Source: Pseudomonas moraviensis
GTDB lineage: Bacteria > Pseudomonadota > Gammaproteobacteria > Pseudomonadales > Pseudomonadaceae
Assembly (NCBI RefSeq): GCF_900105805.1
Contig: NZ_LT629788.1
Location: 5,192,501 to 5,256,500, forward strand
DNA length: 64,000 nt
Direction of reading: 5' to 3'
Each line of letters begins with the position of its first letter. Within the stretch, counting starts at the first letter, position 1. A program made the translations under genes and the position numbers. The notes below the pieces were generated by a model. It was not told the origin of the DNA and ran no database searches. It worked only from the letters and a program-made list of their open reading frames with translations. This document shows, piece after piece, positions 25,801 to 32,997 of the stretch.

Positions 25801-26257
25801 TCAGATCACCCCAATCGACGGCGTCGAATGCTCGACGCCAGTGGTCCTGCGCCGGGCTACGGCCAAGGATGCGCAACGCATGGAACGCTTCTTCCGCCAG
25901 TTCGACGAAGTGTCGTTCTGCGAATGGCAGGACGCCAAATGCCTGCGCGGCGTGTTGATCCAGAAAACCACCACGGCGTACCTGGCGTTCGATGTCGACG
26001 GCGAGATCGTCGGCGCGGTGCTGGGCGGCATGCTCGGCAGCCGCGGCACGATCAATCATCTGGCCGTCAGCCCGCGCTACCGCAGCCAGGGCGTGGGTCA
26101 GCGCCTGGTCGAAGCCGCGTCATCCGACATGAAGCGGGTCGGGGTTCTGCGGATGTTTCTGTTCGTCGACGATGCTAACCTCGCGGGCAAGCGATTCTGG
26201 ACCGCCCAGGGTTTTTGCGAACCTCACGGCGAACGGACATTTGAGAGGGATCTATGA
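25790..26257 (+). CDS. GNAT-family N-acetyltransferase
   Basis: A single GNAT domain. Acetyl-CoA binding is seen in INHLAVSPRYRSQGVGQRLV near residue 95 (the Q/R-x-x-G-x-G loop), with the terminal strand KRFWTAQGFCEPHGERTF. The start is uncertain: the TTG at 25790 overlaps the dioxygenase stop by 11 bp and gives 155 aa, while an ATG at 25727 would overlap it by 74 bp. The stop overlaps the azlC ATG (ATGA). Its place between an amino acid hydroxylase and an exporter suggests it acetylates the amino acid product or a toxic analogue; this is inference. Confidence 0.8.
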   Translation: MFANQITPIDGVECSTPVVLRRATAKDAQRMERFFRQFDEVSFCEWQDAKCLRGVLIQKTTTAYLAFDVDGEIVGAVLGGMLGSRGTINHLAVSPRYRSQGVGQRLVEAASSDMKRVGVLRMFLFVDDANLAGKRFWTAQGFCEPHGERTFERDL

Positions 26258-26970
26258 ATGAAAGGTCCGGCAGCGCACCGTTGATGGCGACTCATCAACC
26301 GTCGCGCACGTTTGCCGAAGCCAGCCCGGTAGTCGCCGGGTATTTCACCGTGTCGTTTGTCTTCGGGCTGATGGCGGTCAACGCTGGTTTGCCGATGTGG
26401 CTGCCGGTGGCGATGTGCTTGTTCGTGTATGCCGGCGCATCGCAATTCGCCGCGCTGGCGCTGATCTCCAGCGGCGCATCGCTGACCACCATCGTACTGA
26501 CCACGTTCCTGATCAATGCGCGGCACATGCTGATGTCGGTGTACATGGCCAAGGCCCTGCGCGCCCTTGGCTTGAGCCGCATGGAACGTTGGGCTTACGC
26601 CGGTGGCCTGACCGACGAATCCTTCGCCTTCCACAGCGTCAAGCTCGGCACAGGCGCCCCGGTCAACGTGCGTTATCTGATCGGTTTCAACCTGTTCTGC
26701 CACACCTCGTGGGTGCTCGGCGGTTTGCTCGGTGCAGTCTGCGCGCAGTACGCGGCGCACTTGATCAAATATCAGCTCGATTACGCGCTCACGGCGATGA
26801 TGCTCTACGTGCTGGTCTCGCTGTGCAACACGCGCAAAAAACTGATCGCCGCCGCTGCCGCCGTGGTCTGCATGGGGGCACTGAGCCTGATCGGCAGTTC
26901 GCCCTTCAACGTATTTATCGCCACGTTTGTGGGCTGCGGAGTGGGTGTATGCCTGACCAAACGTTCCTGA
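26254..26970 (+). CDS. azlC: AzlC-family branched-chain amino acid exporter subunit
   Basis: Large subunit of the AzlCD (LIV-E) export system, which moves branched-chain amino acids and analogues out of the cell. The 238-aa protein has the conserved start ASPVVAGYFTVSFVFGLMAV near residue 22, hydrophobic segments throughout, and the family core TTFLINARHMLMSVYMAK near 85 followed by GLTDESFAF. It overlaps the GNAT gene by 4 bp and azlD by 22 bp, indicating one translationally coupled unit. Confidence 0.92.
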   Translation: MNERSGSAPLMATHQPSRTFAEASPVVAGYFTVSFVFGLMAVNAGLPMWLPVAMCLFVYAGASQFAALALISSGASLTTIVLTTFLINARHMLMSVYMAKALRALGLSRMERWAYAGGLTDESFAFHSVKLGTGAPVNVRYLIGFNLFCHTSWVLGGLLGAVCAQYAAHLIKYQLDYALTAMMLYVLVSLCNTRKKLIAAAAAVVCMGALSLIGSSPFNVFIATFVGCGVGVCLTKRS

Positions 26971-27266
26971 TTCTGGTGGTGGCATTGATGATGGCCGTGA
27001 CCTTTCTGCCACGTGCCTTGCCGCTGCAGATCAACACCGAACACTGGCCGCCGTTCGTGGCGCGGGCGCTGGAATATTTGCCGGTGGCGATCGTCGCTGC
27101 GATCAGCCTCACGCCCCTGTTGATCAAGGACCGGCAGATACAGCTCGATCGCCCGGAATTCTATGCCGCGATTCCGACGTTGCTATGTGCGTATTTCAGC
27201 AAAAACCTCTTTCTCAGTGTGGCGGTGGGGACGGCTGCGTACATTGCGCTCGGCTCGTTCATGTAG
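26949..27266 (+). CDS. azlD: AzlD-family branched-chain amino acid exporter subunit
   Basis: Small partner of AzlC, 105 aa with about four membrane segments. The N-terminal region FLILVVALMMAVTFLPRALP, with the conserved Thr-Phe-x-x-Arg-Ala-x-Pro turn, and ALEYLPVAIVAAISLTP are AzlD signatures. The start ATG 26949 lies inside azlC. The last 84 bp overlap the 3' end of the convergent LysR gene. Confidence 0.9.
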   Translation: MPDQTFLILVVALMMAVTFLPRALPLQINTEHWPPFVARALEYLPVAIVAAISLTPLLIKDRQIQLDRPEFYAAIPTLLCAYFSKNLFLSVAVGTAAYIALGSFM

Positions 27267-28109
27267 CGGCATATCGACGACATCGTTCAACGCCTGGTGC
27301 GACAACTCCGGATTGTTCACCGCCAGGCGCACTTCGAGAAAATCCTCGAAACCGGGGAAGATCGTCAGGCCGTTCTTCTGCGCCGCTTCACGCGAGACCA
27401 TACCGACCGCATCCATCTGTGTGATGAGCGACAGCGTCAAGGTCTCGCTGCATGAATAGACCATGCGCTGACCGTTCTCGTGATTACCCAGGCCGGCGTC
27501 GAGAAAACGCAAAAAGCTGTGGGAATACGGACAGTCTTCTGCAGGACGCACCTGGAACTTGTTGCCCAGCAAGGTCAAAGGATCGTTTTCCTGACCGCAA
27601 TGCGCACCAACCACCTGCACCTGCACATCCGGCAGCACGATGCTCGGCAAGCCGGGACGCTGCGGACCGATCAGCACGGCGAGGTCGAAATCTTCGTTCT
27701 TGAGCTTGCTGAGATTTTCCATCGACTCGGCGTAGCTGAATTCCATCTGATAATCGGGAAATACCTCGATCAACCGTCCGATCATGCGCCGGTTGAAGTC
27801 AGGCGACAGCGTGTTGTTCAACGCCACCTTCAACGTCCGCTGCCCCGGCACCTTCAGGGCCTCGACCTTTTCCTCCATCTGCCGCGTGGCGATCAACACT
27901 TTGTCGATGTAGGGCGTCAGCTCCGTGCCTTGCGGCGTCAGCGTCAGCCCCTTGTTTGAACGGCGAAACAAGCGGAAACCGAACTGCTCTTCGACCTTGT
28001 TCAACTGCGCGGCCAACGCCTGCACAGTCAGGCACGAATGCTCGGCTGCAGCCGACAACGAGCCGGTCTGCACGATGCGCATGAGGTTGCGTAAGGTTCT
28101 GCTATCCAT
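27183..28109 (-). CDS. LysR-family transcriptional regulator
   Basis: A 308-aa LysR protein. The winged helix is at 1-60 (AAAEHSCLTVQALAAQLNKV; the usual Gln-Pro-x-Ser is replaced by Val-Gln-Ala-Leu), followed by RRSNKGLTLTPQG and an effector domain from about 90. The final 25-30 residues, rich in Arg and His (HERAERNVRSRPHRHTEKEV), extend past the normal LysR end and are encoded opposite the azlD 3' end. It is convergent to the dioxygenase-AzlCD unit and probably regulates it or an unlinked target. Confidence 0.87.
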   Translation of the reverse strand: MDSRTLRNLMRIVQTGSLSAAAEHSCLTVQALAAQLNKVEEQFGFRLFRRSNKGLTLTPQGTELTPYIDKVLIATRQMEEKVEALKVPGQRTLKVALNNTLSPDFNRRMIGRLIEVFPDYQMEFSYAESMENLSKLKNEDFDLAVLIGPQRPGLPSIVLPDVQVQVVGAHCGQENDPLTLLGNKFQVRPAEDCPYSHSFLRFLDAGLGNHENGQRMVYSCSETLTLSLITQMDAVGMVSREAAQKNGLTIFPGFEDFLEVRLAVNNPELSHQALNDVVDMPLHERAERNVRSRPHRHTEKEVFAEIRT

Positions 28110-28578
28110 GGGTAATGCCCTCTGAAGTGGGCTGGGTATTGTTGTTTACGAAACGACCGAACCGGCGCCATATGCCGGCTATATTCCTGCACCTGAGCAT
28201 AGTTGTCGCGGATTTAGTAGCGAATTGATTCCCCCGCCGATGGCTGGAGGCTGACAGAGGATCGGGGTTTTTGGTGGCGTGGGGGTGATGGAGGTCATAA
28301 AAAGTGCTGGGTTTTGGTGCGTGGGGGCGGTTTTTCCGATGAGAAACGGCTTACATCCTCCGAGGTTTTTGCCAGCGTCACGCGCAGAACGATCTCAGGC
28401 AGAGTAGCGATTTAGCTGATAGCGCTTACCTGTCAAAGGAGTTGAAATGGATGCCTGGCATTCGATCCATGGCGGTTAACAACCACCTATCAACTTCGCG
28501 TTGACCGACGAAGATCCCTCCGACCACAACGTAGAGGTAGCGCTGATGTAGCTACAAAATCACAACGAGGTAATCGTA
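28110..28578. other. Gene-free stretch between LysR and dinJ
   Basis: 469 bp with no convincing coding frame. The left part carries the LysR promoter. The right end has GAGGTAATC as ribosome site for the antitoxin gene. The middle (28300-28520) looks like scrambled coding remnants and probably marks the left edge of the accessory region. Confidence 0.5.
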
Positions 28579-28869
28579 ATGGCTGCACTACTGAAAACTA
28601 CCGATGTGCGTTGCCGCATTGATGAGGATTTGAAAACGCGTGCCACTGAAGTCTTAAACGCTTGCGGGCTGAGCATCAGCGACGCCATGCGACTTTTTCT
28701 GCGACAGGTTGTTGCCACTCAGGGGCTTCCCTTCGAGGTGCGAGTTCCATCAGAGAAAACGGCGCGCGCAATGATGGAAGCACGAGAAATCCGTCAGCGT
28801 TTCGACTCCATAGACGACATGCTGAGGACTGTTGATGGCGAAACCGGAGAAAACGCAAAAACGCGCTGA
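28579..28869 (+). CDS. dinJ: RelB/DinJ-family antitoxin
   Basis: A 96-aa antitoxin with an N-terminal ribbon-helix-helix (TTDVRCRIDEDLKTRATEVL, GLSISDAMRLFLRQVV) that binds DNA, and a C-terminal toxin-binding tail (GLPFEVRVPSEKTARAMMEA) typical of DinJ. The cognate YafQ-type toxin gene begins inside it at 28835 but is broken, so the antitoxin is probably orphaned. It could still repress its own promoter or cross-neutralise another YafQ. Confidence 0.88.
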   Translation: MAALLKTTDVRCRIDEDLKTRATEVLNACGLSISDAMRLFLRQVVATQGLPFEVRVPSEKTARAMMEAREIRQRFDSIDDMLRTVDGETGENAKTR

Positions 28870-29021
28870 TCGGCCTAAACAGTGTGCACAGACTTCTGAA
28901 TTCAAGAATTCTTGGGATCGTTATAACCGTGCCGGAAGGCGAGACATGAACGACGTCCGGAATGTGATGGCGATGTTTGTTCTTGGGGCAGCAATTACCC
29001 GCAGAATATCTGGATACATAA
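28835..29021 (+). pseudogene. Frameshifted, truncated YafQ-type toxin
   Basis: The frame from ATG 28835 reads TSEFKNSWDRYNRAGRRDMN then VRNVMAMFVLG, the N-terminal half of a YafQ/RelE mRNA interferase. At a run of four G (28985-28988) the frame leaves the family pattern; removing one G restores GQQLPAEYLD, the next conserved YafQ segment, before TAA at 29019-29021. The catalytic C-terminal half is absent even after correction. In the uncorrected frame the sequence stays open and joins the downstream Xre gene. The overlap with dinJ is the normal arrangement for the pair. Confidence 0.78.
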
Positions 29022-29073
29022 GCCGGCTTAACTCCGGCTTCTGTGCGGCTGTTTGTTGCGATTGTTCGTTTGT

Positions 29074-29106
29074 GTATCAAAACTCTAAAAAATTACAGTT
29101 TTGTAC
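29074..29106. promoter_or_regulatory. Inverted-repeat operator candidate for Xre-RES
   Basis: CAAAACT (29078-29084) and AGTTTTG (29097-29103), with outer GTA/TAC, lie 35-67 bp before the xre start in AT-rich promoter DNA. A helix-turn-helix antitoxin-toxin complex binding here would autorepress. Confidence 0.5.
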
Positions 29107-29140
29107 TAGTCTTGAGCTAAGACAAAATCAGGAGGCGTCT

Positions 29141-29548
29141 ATGCCTACCTCATCTCCAGCCCTCATCCCACGCGAACAACTCGACGCCCCCGAAGCCGGT
29201 CGCGTCGCGCTGAAGTTCTTCTTCAACCTTATGGAGCGTTGGGGCTGCAGCGCAGAGCAGCAACGCACATTGCTGGGCGGCGTCGGCAACACCACGTTTT
29301 ATAAATACAAACATTTGCCGAACATACGTCTGCCTAACGACACCCTTGAGCGGATCTCCTACCTGATGGGCATTCACAAGGCGTTGAGCATCATCTTCAG
29401 CAACAGCCGCGAGCGCGCTTACGCTTGGGTCAGCAGCCCGAACACCGCGGCACCGTTCAACGGCAAAACCGCACTGGATTACATGCTGGCGGGCAGGGTG
29501 GTCGACATCGCCGATGTGCGCCGCTACCTCGATGGAGTGCGCGGTTGA
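29141..29548 (+). CDS. Xre/MbcA/ParS-type antitoxin
   Basis: A 135-aa antitoxin of the Xre-RES system. The N-terminal part is a Xre-like helical DNA-binding domain (LLGGVGNTTFYKYKH..DTLERISYLMGIHKAL). The C-terminal MbcA/ParS/Xre toxin-binding domain shows NTAAPFNGKTALDYMLAGRV with the conserved Pro-Phe-x-Gly-x-x-x-Leu and ends DVRRYLDGVRG. The start at 29141 has AGGAGG seven bases upstream. The stop overlaps the RES toxin TTG start (TTGA). Confidence 0.9.
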   Translation: MPTSSPALIPREQLDAPEAGRVALKFFFNLMERWGCSAEQQRTLLGGVGNTTFYKYKHLPNIRLPNDTLERISYLMGIHKALSIIFSNSRERAYAWVSSPNTAAPFNGKTALDYMLAGRVVDIADVRRYLDGVRG

Positions 29549-30225
29549 AAACGCCGACGCTGGTCGAGGTGCCATGGCCGCGCGCGTATCGCATCGTCAA
29601 CAGCAGCTTCCCGCCGATTGCGCTGTTCGAAGATGTGCTCGATCCAGAAGACCTCGAAGTCGCCTACGCCATCGAAGCGCTAACCAATGATCGTCTGATC
29701 GAGCAGGCCGGCGTGCTCGCTCGCGTGCGCCCGGAAGATCGCCTGTCCGGCCCCGGTTCCAGTCCAGTAATGGCCGCGTTTACCCATGTCGGCAAACGCA
29801 GCCGTTTCAGCGACGGCACCTTCGGCGTCTATTACGCTGCCAGCAGCCAGGCCGCAGCCATCGCCGAAACCTGTTTCCACCAGGAACGCTTCCTCGCCGC
29901 AACCCAGGAAGCCGACCTCGAATTGACCATGCGCACTTACGTCAATCAGGTGATCAAACCGCTGCATGACGTTCGTCATGGCTTTGATCATTTGCATCAG
30001 CCTGATCCGGACGCCTACGGGCCGTCGCAGGTATTTGCGCGGCAATTGCGCGATGCTGAATCTTGGGGCTTGCTCTATAACAGCGTGCGATTGGCGGGGC
30101 ATGAATGCGTTGCGGCGTTTCGGCCCCCGGCGGTTTCGATTCCGAAGCAGGGCAAGCATTTGCGCTATGTGTGGAGTGCGGGTCAGCAGAAGATTTCGTT
30201 TGTGTTCGAGATCAGTCAGGTCTGA
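29545..30225 (+). CDS. RES-domain toxin (NAD-consuming family)
   Basis: Toxin of the Xre-RES type II system; characterised members degrade NAD+ or ADP-ribosylate phosphoribosyl pyrophosphate synthetase, causing stasis. The 226-aa protein has the RES landmarks: Arg in RAYRIVN near residue 16, the FSDGTFGVYYAASSQAAAIAE segment with the conserved Glu near 112, and the Ser in LLYNSVRLAGHECVAAFRPP near 187. The TTG start at 29545 is forced by the overlap with the antitoxin stop and by the absence of an in-frame ATG nearby. It lies within accessory DNA next to tRNA-Thr. Confidence 0.88.
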   Translation: MKTPTLVEVPWPRAYRIVNSSFPPIALFEDVLDPEDLEVAYAIEALTNDRLIEQAGVLARVRPEDRLSGPGSSPVMAAFTHVGKRSRFSDGTFGVYYAASSQAAAIAETCFHQERFLAATQEADLELTMRTYVNQVIKPLHDVRHGFDHLHQPDPDAYGPSQVFARQLRDAESWGLLYNSVRLAGHECVAAFRPPAVSIPKQGKHLRYVWSAGQQKISFVFEISQV

Positions 30226-30271
30226 AACGCAAAAAGCCCTCGAAGGGGTCTGTCCCCAATACTGCTTGAGC

Positions 30272-31429
30272 CTAACTTCCCTCGATCAAAGCCCGCTCCT
30301 CCAGCCAGATCTCTTGCACGAACTGATCGGTGATCGCATAAATGCCATGCCCGCGTCGCATGATGATGTTCTCGGCAACCAGCGCAATCACTACCGGCTG
30401 AATCTCTTCGACCCGCACCTCTCGCCCGACGGACTTTGAATATTCAGCCGCTGCGTCTGTGGAAAAAATTCCGCGAGCATCGCCTTCTGTAGATGCGATC
30501 TTGTTGAAAACGGCTTGAGCCAAGCTACCCAGTTGCTCGACTTTTTCCAGCTCGATGCTTGCCGCCGCCGAACGTAGTGTACTGGCGATTACTGGCAGAA
30601 AAACATCTGGCTCGCCCTCTTGCTGTAAGAGTTGGCGTAGGGCCTTCAGCATTTCTTCAGGCCGATTGCCCAAAGTGTCAAACGCTTCGATTGCAGCTTC
30701 GAGGGACGGTAATTTGTCCTGCTTCACGGTCATTGCGAGTCGGTTTAGCAGGAATTCAACGTAATCGCCTTTCAGCAAGGGATAGGCTGCTGACGTGGCT
30801 CCGGAAAAGGCGTGGTTGCGTTTGGCGGTCAGTTCGCTGACTTGCGCTCTGTGCGAACCTGTGCCGATAAATAGAAAGTATCCCGGCGTTTTCGGACGAG
30901 GGTTGATTGCATCGCGGGCGGCTTTGAGTGCCAGGAGCAGCTGATTACCGTCGTCTGAGGAAATGGCATGCTGCACCTCGTCAATGATCAACACCAGATC
31001 AGTCTTGGCTTGATCTACGACTTCGGTGAGTGCTTGCGCCAGTGTTGGGCCGTCGACGTTACCAATGCTGTCGAGTTTAAAGCCGAACTTGAATCCAGCG
31101 GCGCCGATTTCAACATTGCTGACTCGCTTGAAGGTTTCCAAGGCAGAGGAGCCAGGTGTTTGCAGATCTTTCAGGGTTTTCCGGATGGCGTTGTGCACGA
31201 GCGTTGCCGGGTTAGCCAGAGTGTCGCTCCATAAATCGACGTAGATGACCAAAGCGCCTGCTTCTTCCAGGGCCGGGATGAGATCATTCCTCAGAAACGT
31301 CGTTTTGCCTGTGCGGCGCAGACCAGATAGAAACAAGCCTGAGCGCAAACCTTCGTCGAGCACACCTGGGTTAAGAAGCTGGTTAGCCATTGACTCAGCC
31401 AGTTCTGGTCGCTGAAAAATGCTGCTCAT
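30272..31429 (-). CDS. Solitary AAA/STAND-like ATP-binding protein
   Basis: A 385-aa P-loop protein with Walker A SGLRRTGKTTFLRNDL near residue 40 and Walker B LVLIIDEVQHAI near 145. A sensor-like FLFIGTGSHRAQVSELTAKR follows, and the C-terminal winged-helix region (VVIALVAENIIMRRGHGIYA) resembles archaeal-type AAA ATPases. Start 31429 is preferred to 31453 because AAGGTG precedes it. No partner gene is adjacent; the neighbours are a RES toxin and tRNA-Thr. Such lone ATPases occur in mobile and defence regions, but no function can be assigned. Confidence 0.75.
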   Translation of the reverse strand: MSSIFQRPELAESMANQLLNPGVLDEGLRSGLFLSGLRRTGKTTFLRNDLIPALEEAGALVIYVDLWSDTLANPATLVHNAIRKTLKDLQTPGSSALETFKRVSNVEIGAAGFKFGFKLDSIGNVDGPTLAQALTEVVDQAKTDLVLIIDEVQHAISSDDGNQLLLALKAARDAINPRPKTPGYFLFIGTGSHRAQVSELTAKRNHAFSGATSAAYPLLKGDYVEFLLNRLAMTVKQDKLPSLEAAIEAFDTLGNRPEEMLKALRQLLQQEGEPDVFLPVIASTLRSAAASIELEKVEQLGSLAQAVFNKIASTEGDARGIFSTDAAAEYSKSVGREVRVEEIQPVVIALVAENIIMRRGHGIYAITDQFVQEIWLEERALIEGS

Positions 31430-31628
31430 GCGATTACACCTTTTTATGTGCACACCATAATTATTGCTATTTCATAATTTAGCATAAAGATGGAAACGAG
31501 GACCGTCGGTTCAAAGTCCGCGCTTTCGAAGTGTGTAAGAGGAAGTGTGGCCAATCGCGCGAAGTGCGAGGGAGAAGCTACTTTCACCGGGGGAAAGTGC
31601 CAGGGATATAAACAAAGCAGAAACAACA

Positions 31629-31654
31629 AAGCCCCTGCATTTCTGCAGGGGCTT
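31629..31654 (-). terminator. Intrinsic terminator of tRNA-Thr
   Basis: Stem AAGCCCCTGCA (31629-31639) / TGCAGGGGCTT (31644-31654) directly downstream of the tRNA on the minus strand, followed by TGTTGTTT. Confidence 0.75.
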
Positions 31655-31663
31655 CGTTTTGTT

Positions 31664-31739
<76 letters not shown>

Positions 31740-31814
31740 GTGTGGGCGACGATTATAGCGATTGGGAAGATCCTGTAAACCCCTGAATTCAGACTATTTT
31801 TGCATCCGTTCTAA

Positions 31815-32651
31815 TCAAGCCCTGCGCAGCACATTGCGCAGGGTTTGCACGGCCTTCACGGTGCGGCTGTTCTGCAGGACCGATAGTCGCGCTTCGGCCT
31901 GCTCCGCGCGTTGCAGGGCGTTGGCCAGTTGTTGGGCGGTGTCGAGTTCGCTGGGGCTGAGCGGGTGAGCGAAGGCGTGGCCTTTGCACAACTGGAAGTT
32001 GTCGAGATTGCACGGTGGGATATCGAAAGCAGGTTTGAGGTTCAGGTGTTCGTCGGCGAGGAACCAGGTGTTGAGACCGTCGAACAGGATGGCCTGATAA
32101 CCGGCGTCGGTGACCAGCGGTTCCCACGTGTGGTCGCGCTCCCAGGGGGTCTCGATGACGATGATCCAGGGACGGAAGCGAGTGAAGTCCATGCCGCGCA
32201 GGACGCTTTCTTCGTGGCCTTCGACGTCGATTTTCAGGAAATGGATCGGTCGATCAGCGGCATATTGTTCGCAGATCGACGTCAGTGTGCGCGAGTCTAC
32301 TGTGAGGCTGCGCACCTCCATGCCTTGATCTTTGTGCTGTTTGGCGATCGCCGGGTCGGCCGTGGACAGGCCGGTATCGGGGATAGCGTAGAAAGTCATT
32401 TCGCCGGGCCGATCGCTGGCGATGCATTGCACAGTAGTGTCGTGCGGACGTTGCTGACAGAGGGCGTCGTAGTAGTTCTGTATCGGTTCGACGTTCACGC
32501 CGTTCCAGCCGTGGTCATAGAAGGCTTTGGTGACCGAATCGTGGTTCGGGTCATTGGCTCCTACATCGATATAGAAGCCGTCTTCGACTTGCTTGAGGGC
32601 ACGCCACAAGCGGACGTCTTCAAAATTCTGCGCATAAGAAATAAACGTCAC
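31815..32651 (-). CDS. FkbM-family methyltransferase
   Basis: SAM-dependent methyltransferase of the FkbM type, usually acting on sugars or polysaccharide and polyketide hydroxyls. The 278-aa protein has DGFYIDVGANDPNHDSVTKA (SAM-binding loop, near residue 25), VEPIQNYYDAL, HFLKIDVEGHEESVLRG (the FkbM core Asp-Val-Glu-Gly-x-Glu) and FRPWIIVIETPW. The C-terminal 40 residues form a short coiled coil (AQQLANALQRAEQAEARL). I take GTG 32651 (MTFISYAQNFED) with AGGA in front; longer starts lack family similarity. The gene stands alone between tRNA-Thr and the transporter region. Confidence 0.86.
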   Translation of the reverse strand: MTFISYAQNFEDVRLWRALKQVEDGFYIDVGANDPNHDSVTKAFYDHGWNGVNVEPIQNYYDALCQQRPHDTTVQCIASDRPGEMTFYAIPDTGLSTADPAIAKQHKDQGMEVRSLTVDSRTLTSICEQYAADRPIHFLKIDVEGHEESVLRGMDFTRFRPWIIVIETPWERDHTWEPLVTDAGYQAILFDGLNTWFLADEHLNLKPAFDIPPCNLDNFQLCKGHAFAHPLSPSELDTAQQLANALQRAEQAEARLSVLQNSRTVKAVQTLRNVLRRA

Positions 32652-32997
32652 GGTCGCATCCTGTCGGGTTTGTTTTGTTCTTGTTGGGACGCGTGCGGGT
32701 GGCACGTTGTGGCCTTGTATAGCAAGGCGGGCGAGATGCCGCAATTATTCGCTGCGAGCGGGTGCAATCAGGCGGTTATGTCGTTTTGATTGGCGGCTTA
32801 TGCACATTCGGCTGGCATGGAATCGGGTCAGGCGGGATTTTCTGGAAGCGTTCTCATTTTGTTCGCAAATTCCTGTTTTAACGGTTTTTTATTAATGTGA
32901 ACAATAAATGAACAGCGCTGTTAATGGCTTGAAACAGGCGTAAATATTGGATCCACTATGGATTCATCAACAGAGTTATCCACAGGGTGGTCGCGTT
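32652..32997. other. AT-rich gene-free stretch before the FkbM gene
   Basis: 346 bp without a coding frame. It carries the FkbM promoter region. It contains a perfect TTATCCACA at 32976-32984, a DnaA-box match; a single box outside an origin context is not evidence of an origin. Confidence 0.5.

Noticed and set aside
32976..32984. Perfect DnaA-box TTATCCACA as origin signal
   Set aside because: Single boxes with the same sequence also occur inside coding regions here; there is no cluster, AT-rich unwinding element or dnaA/dnaN context.
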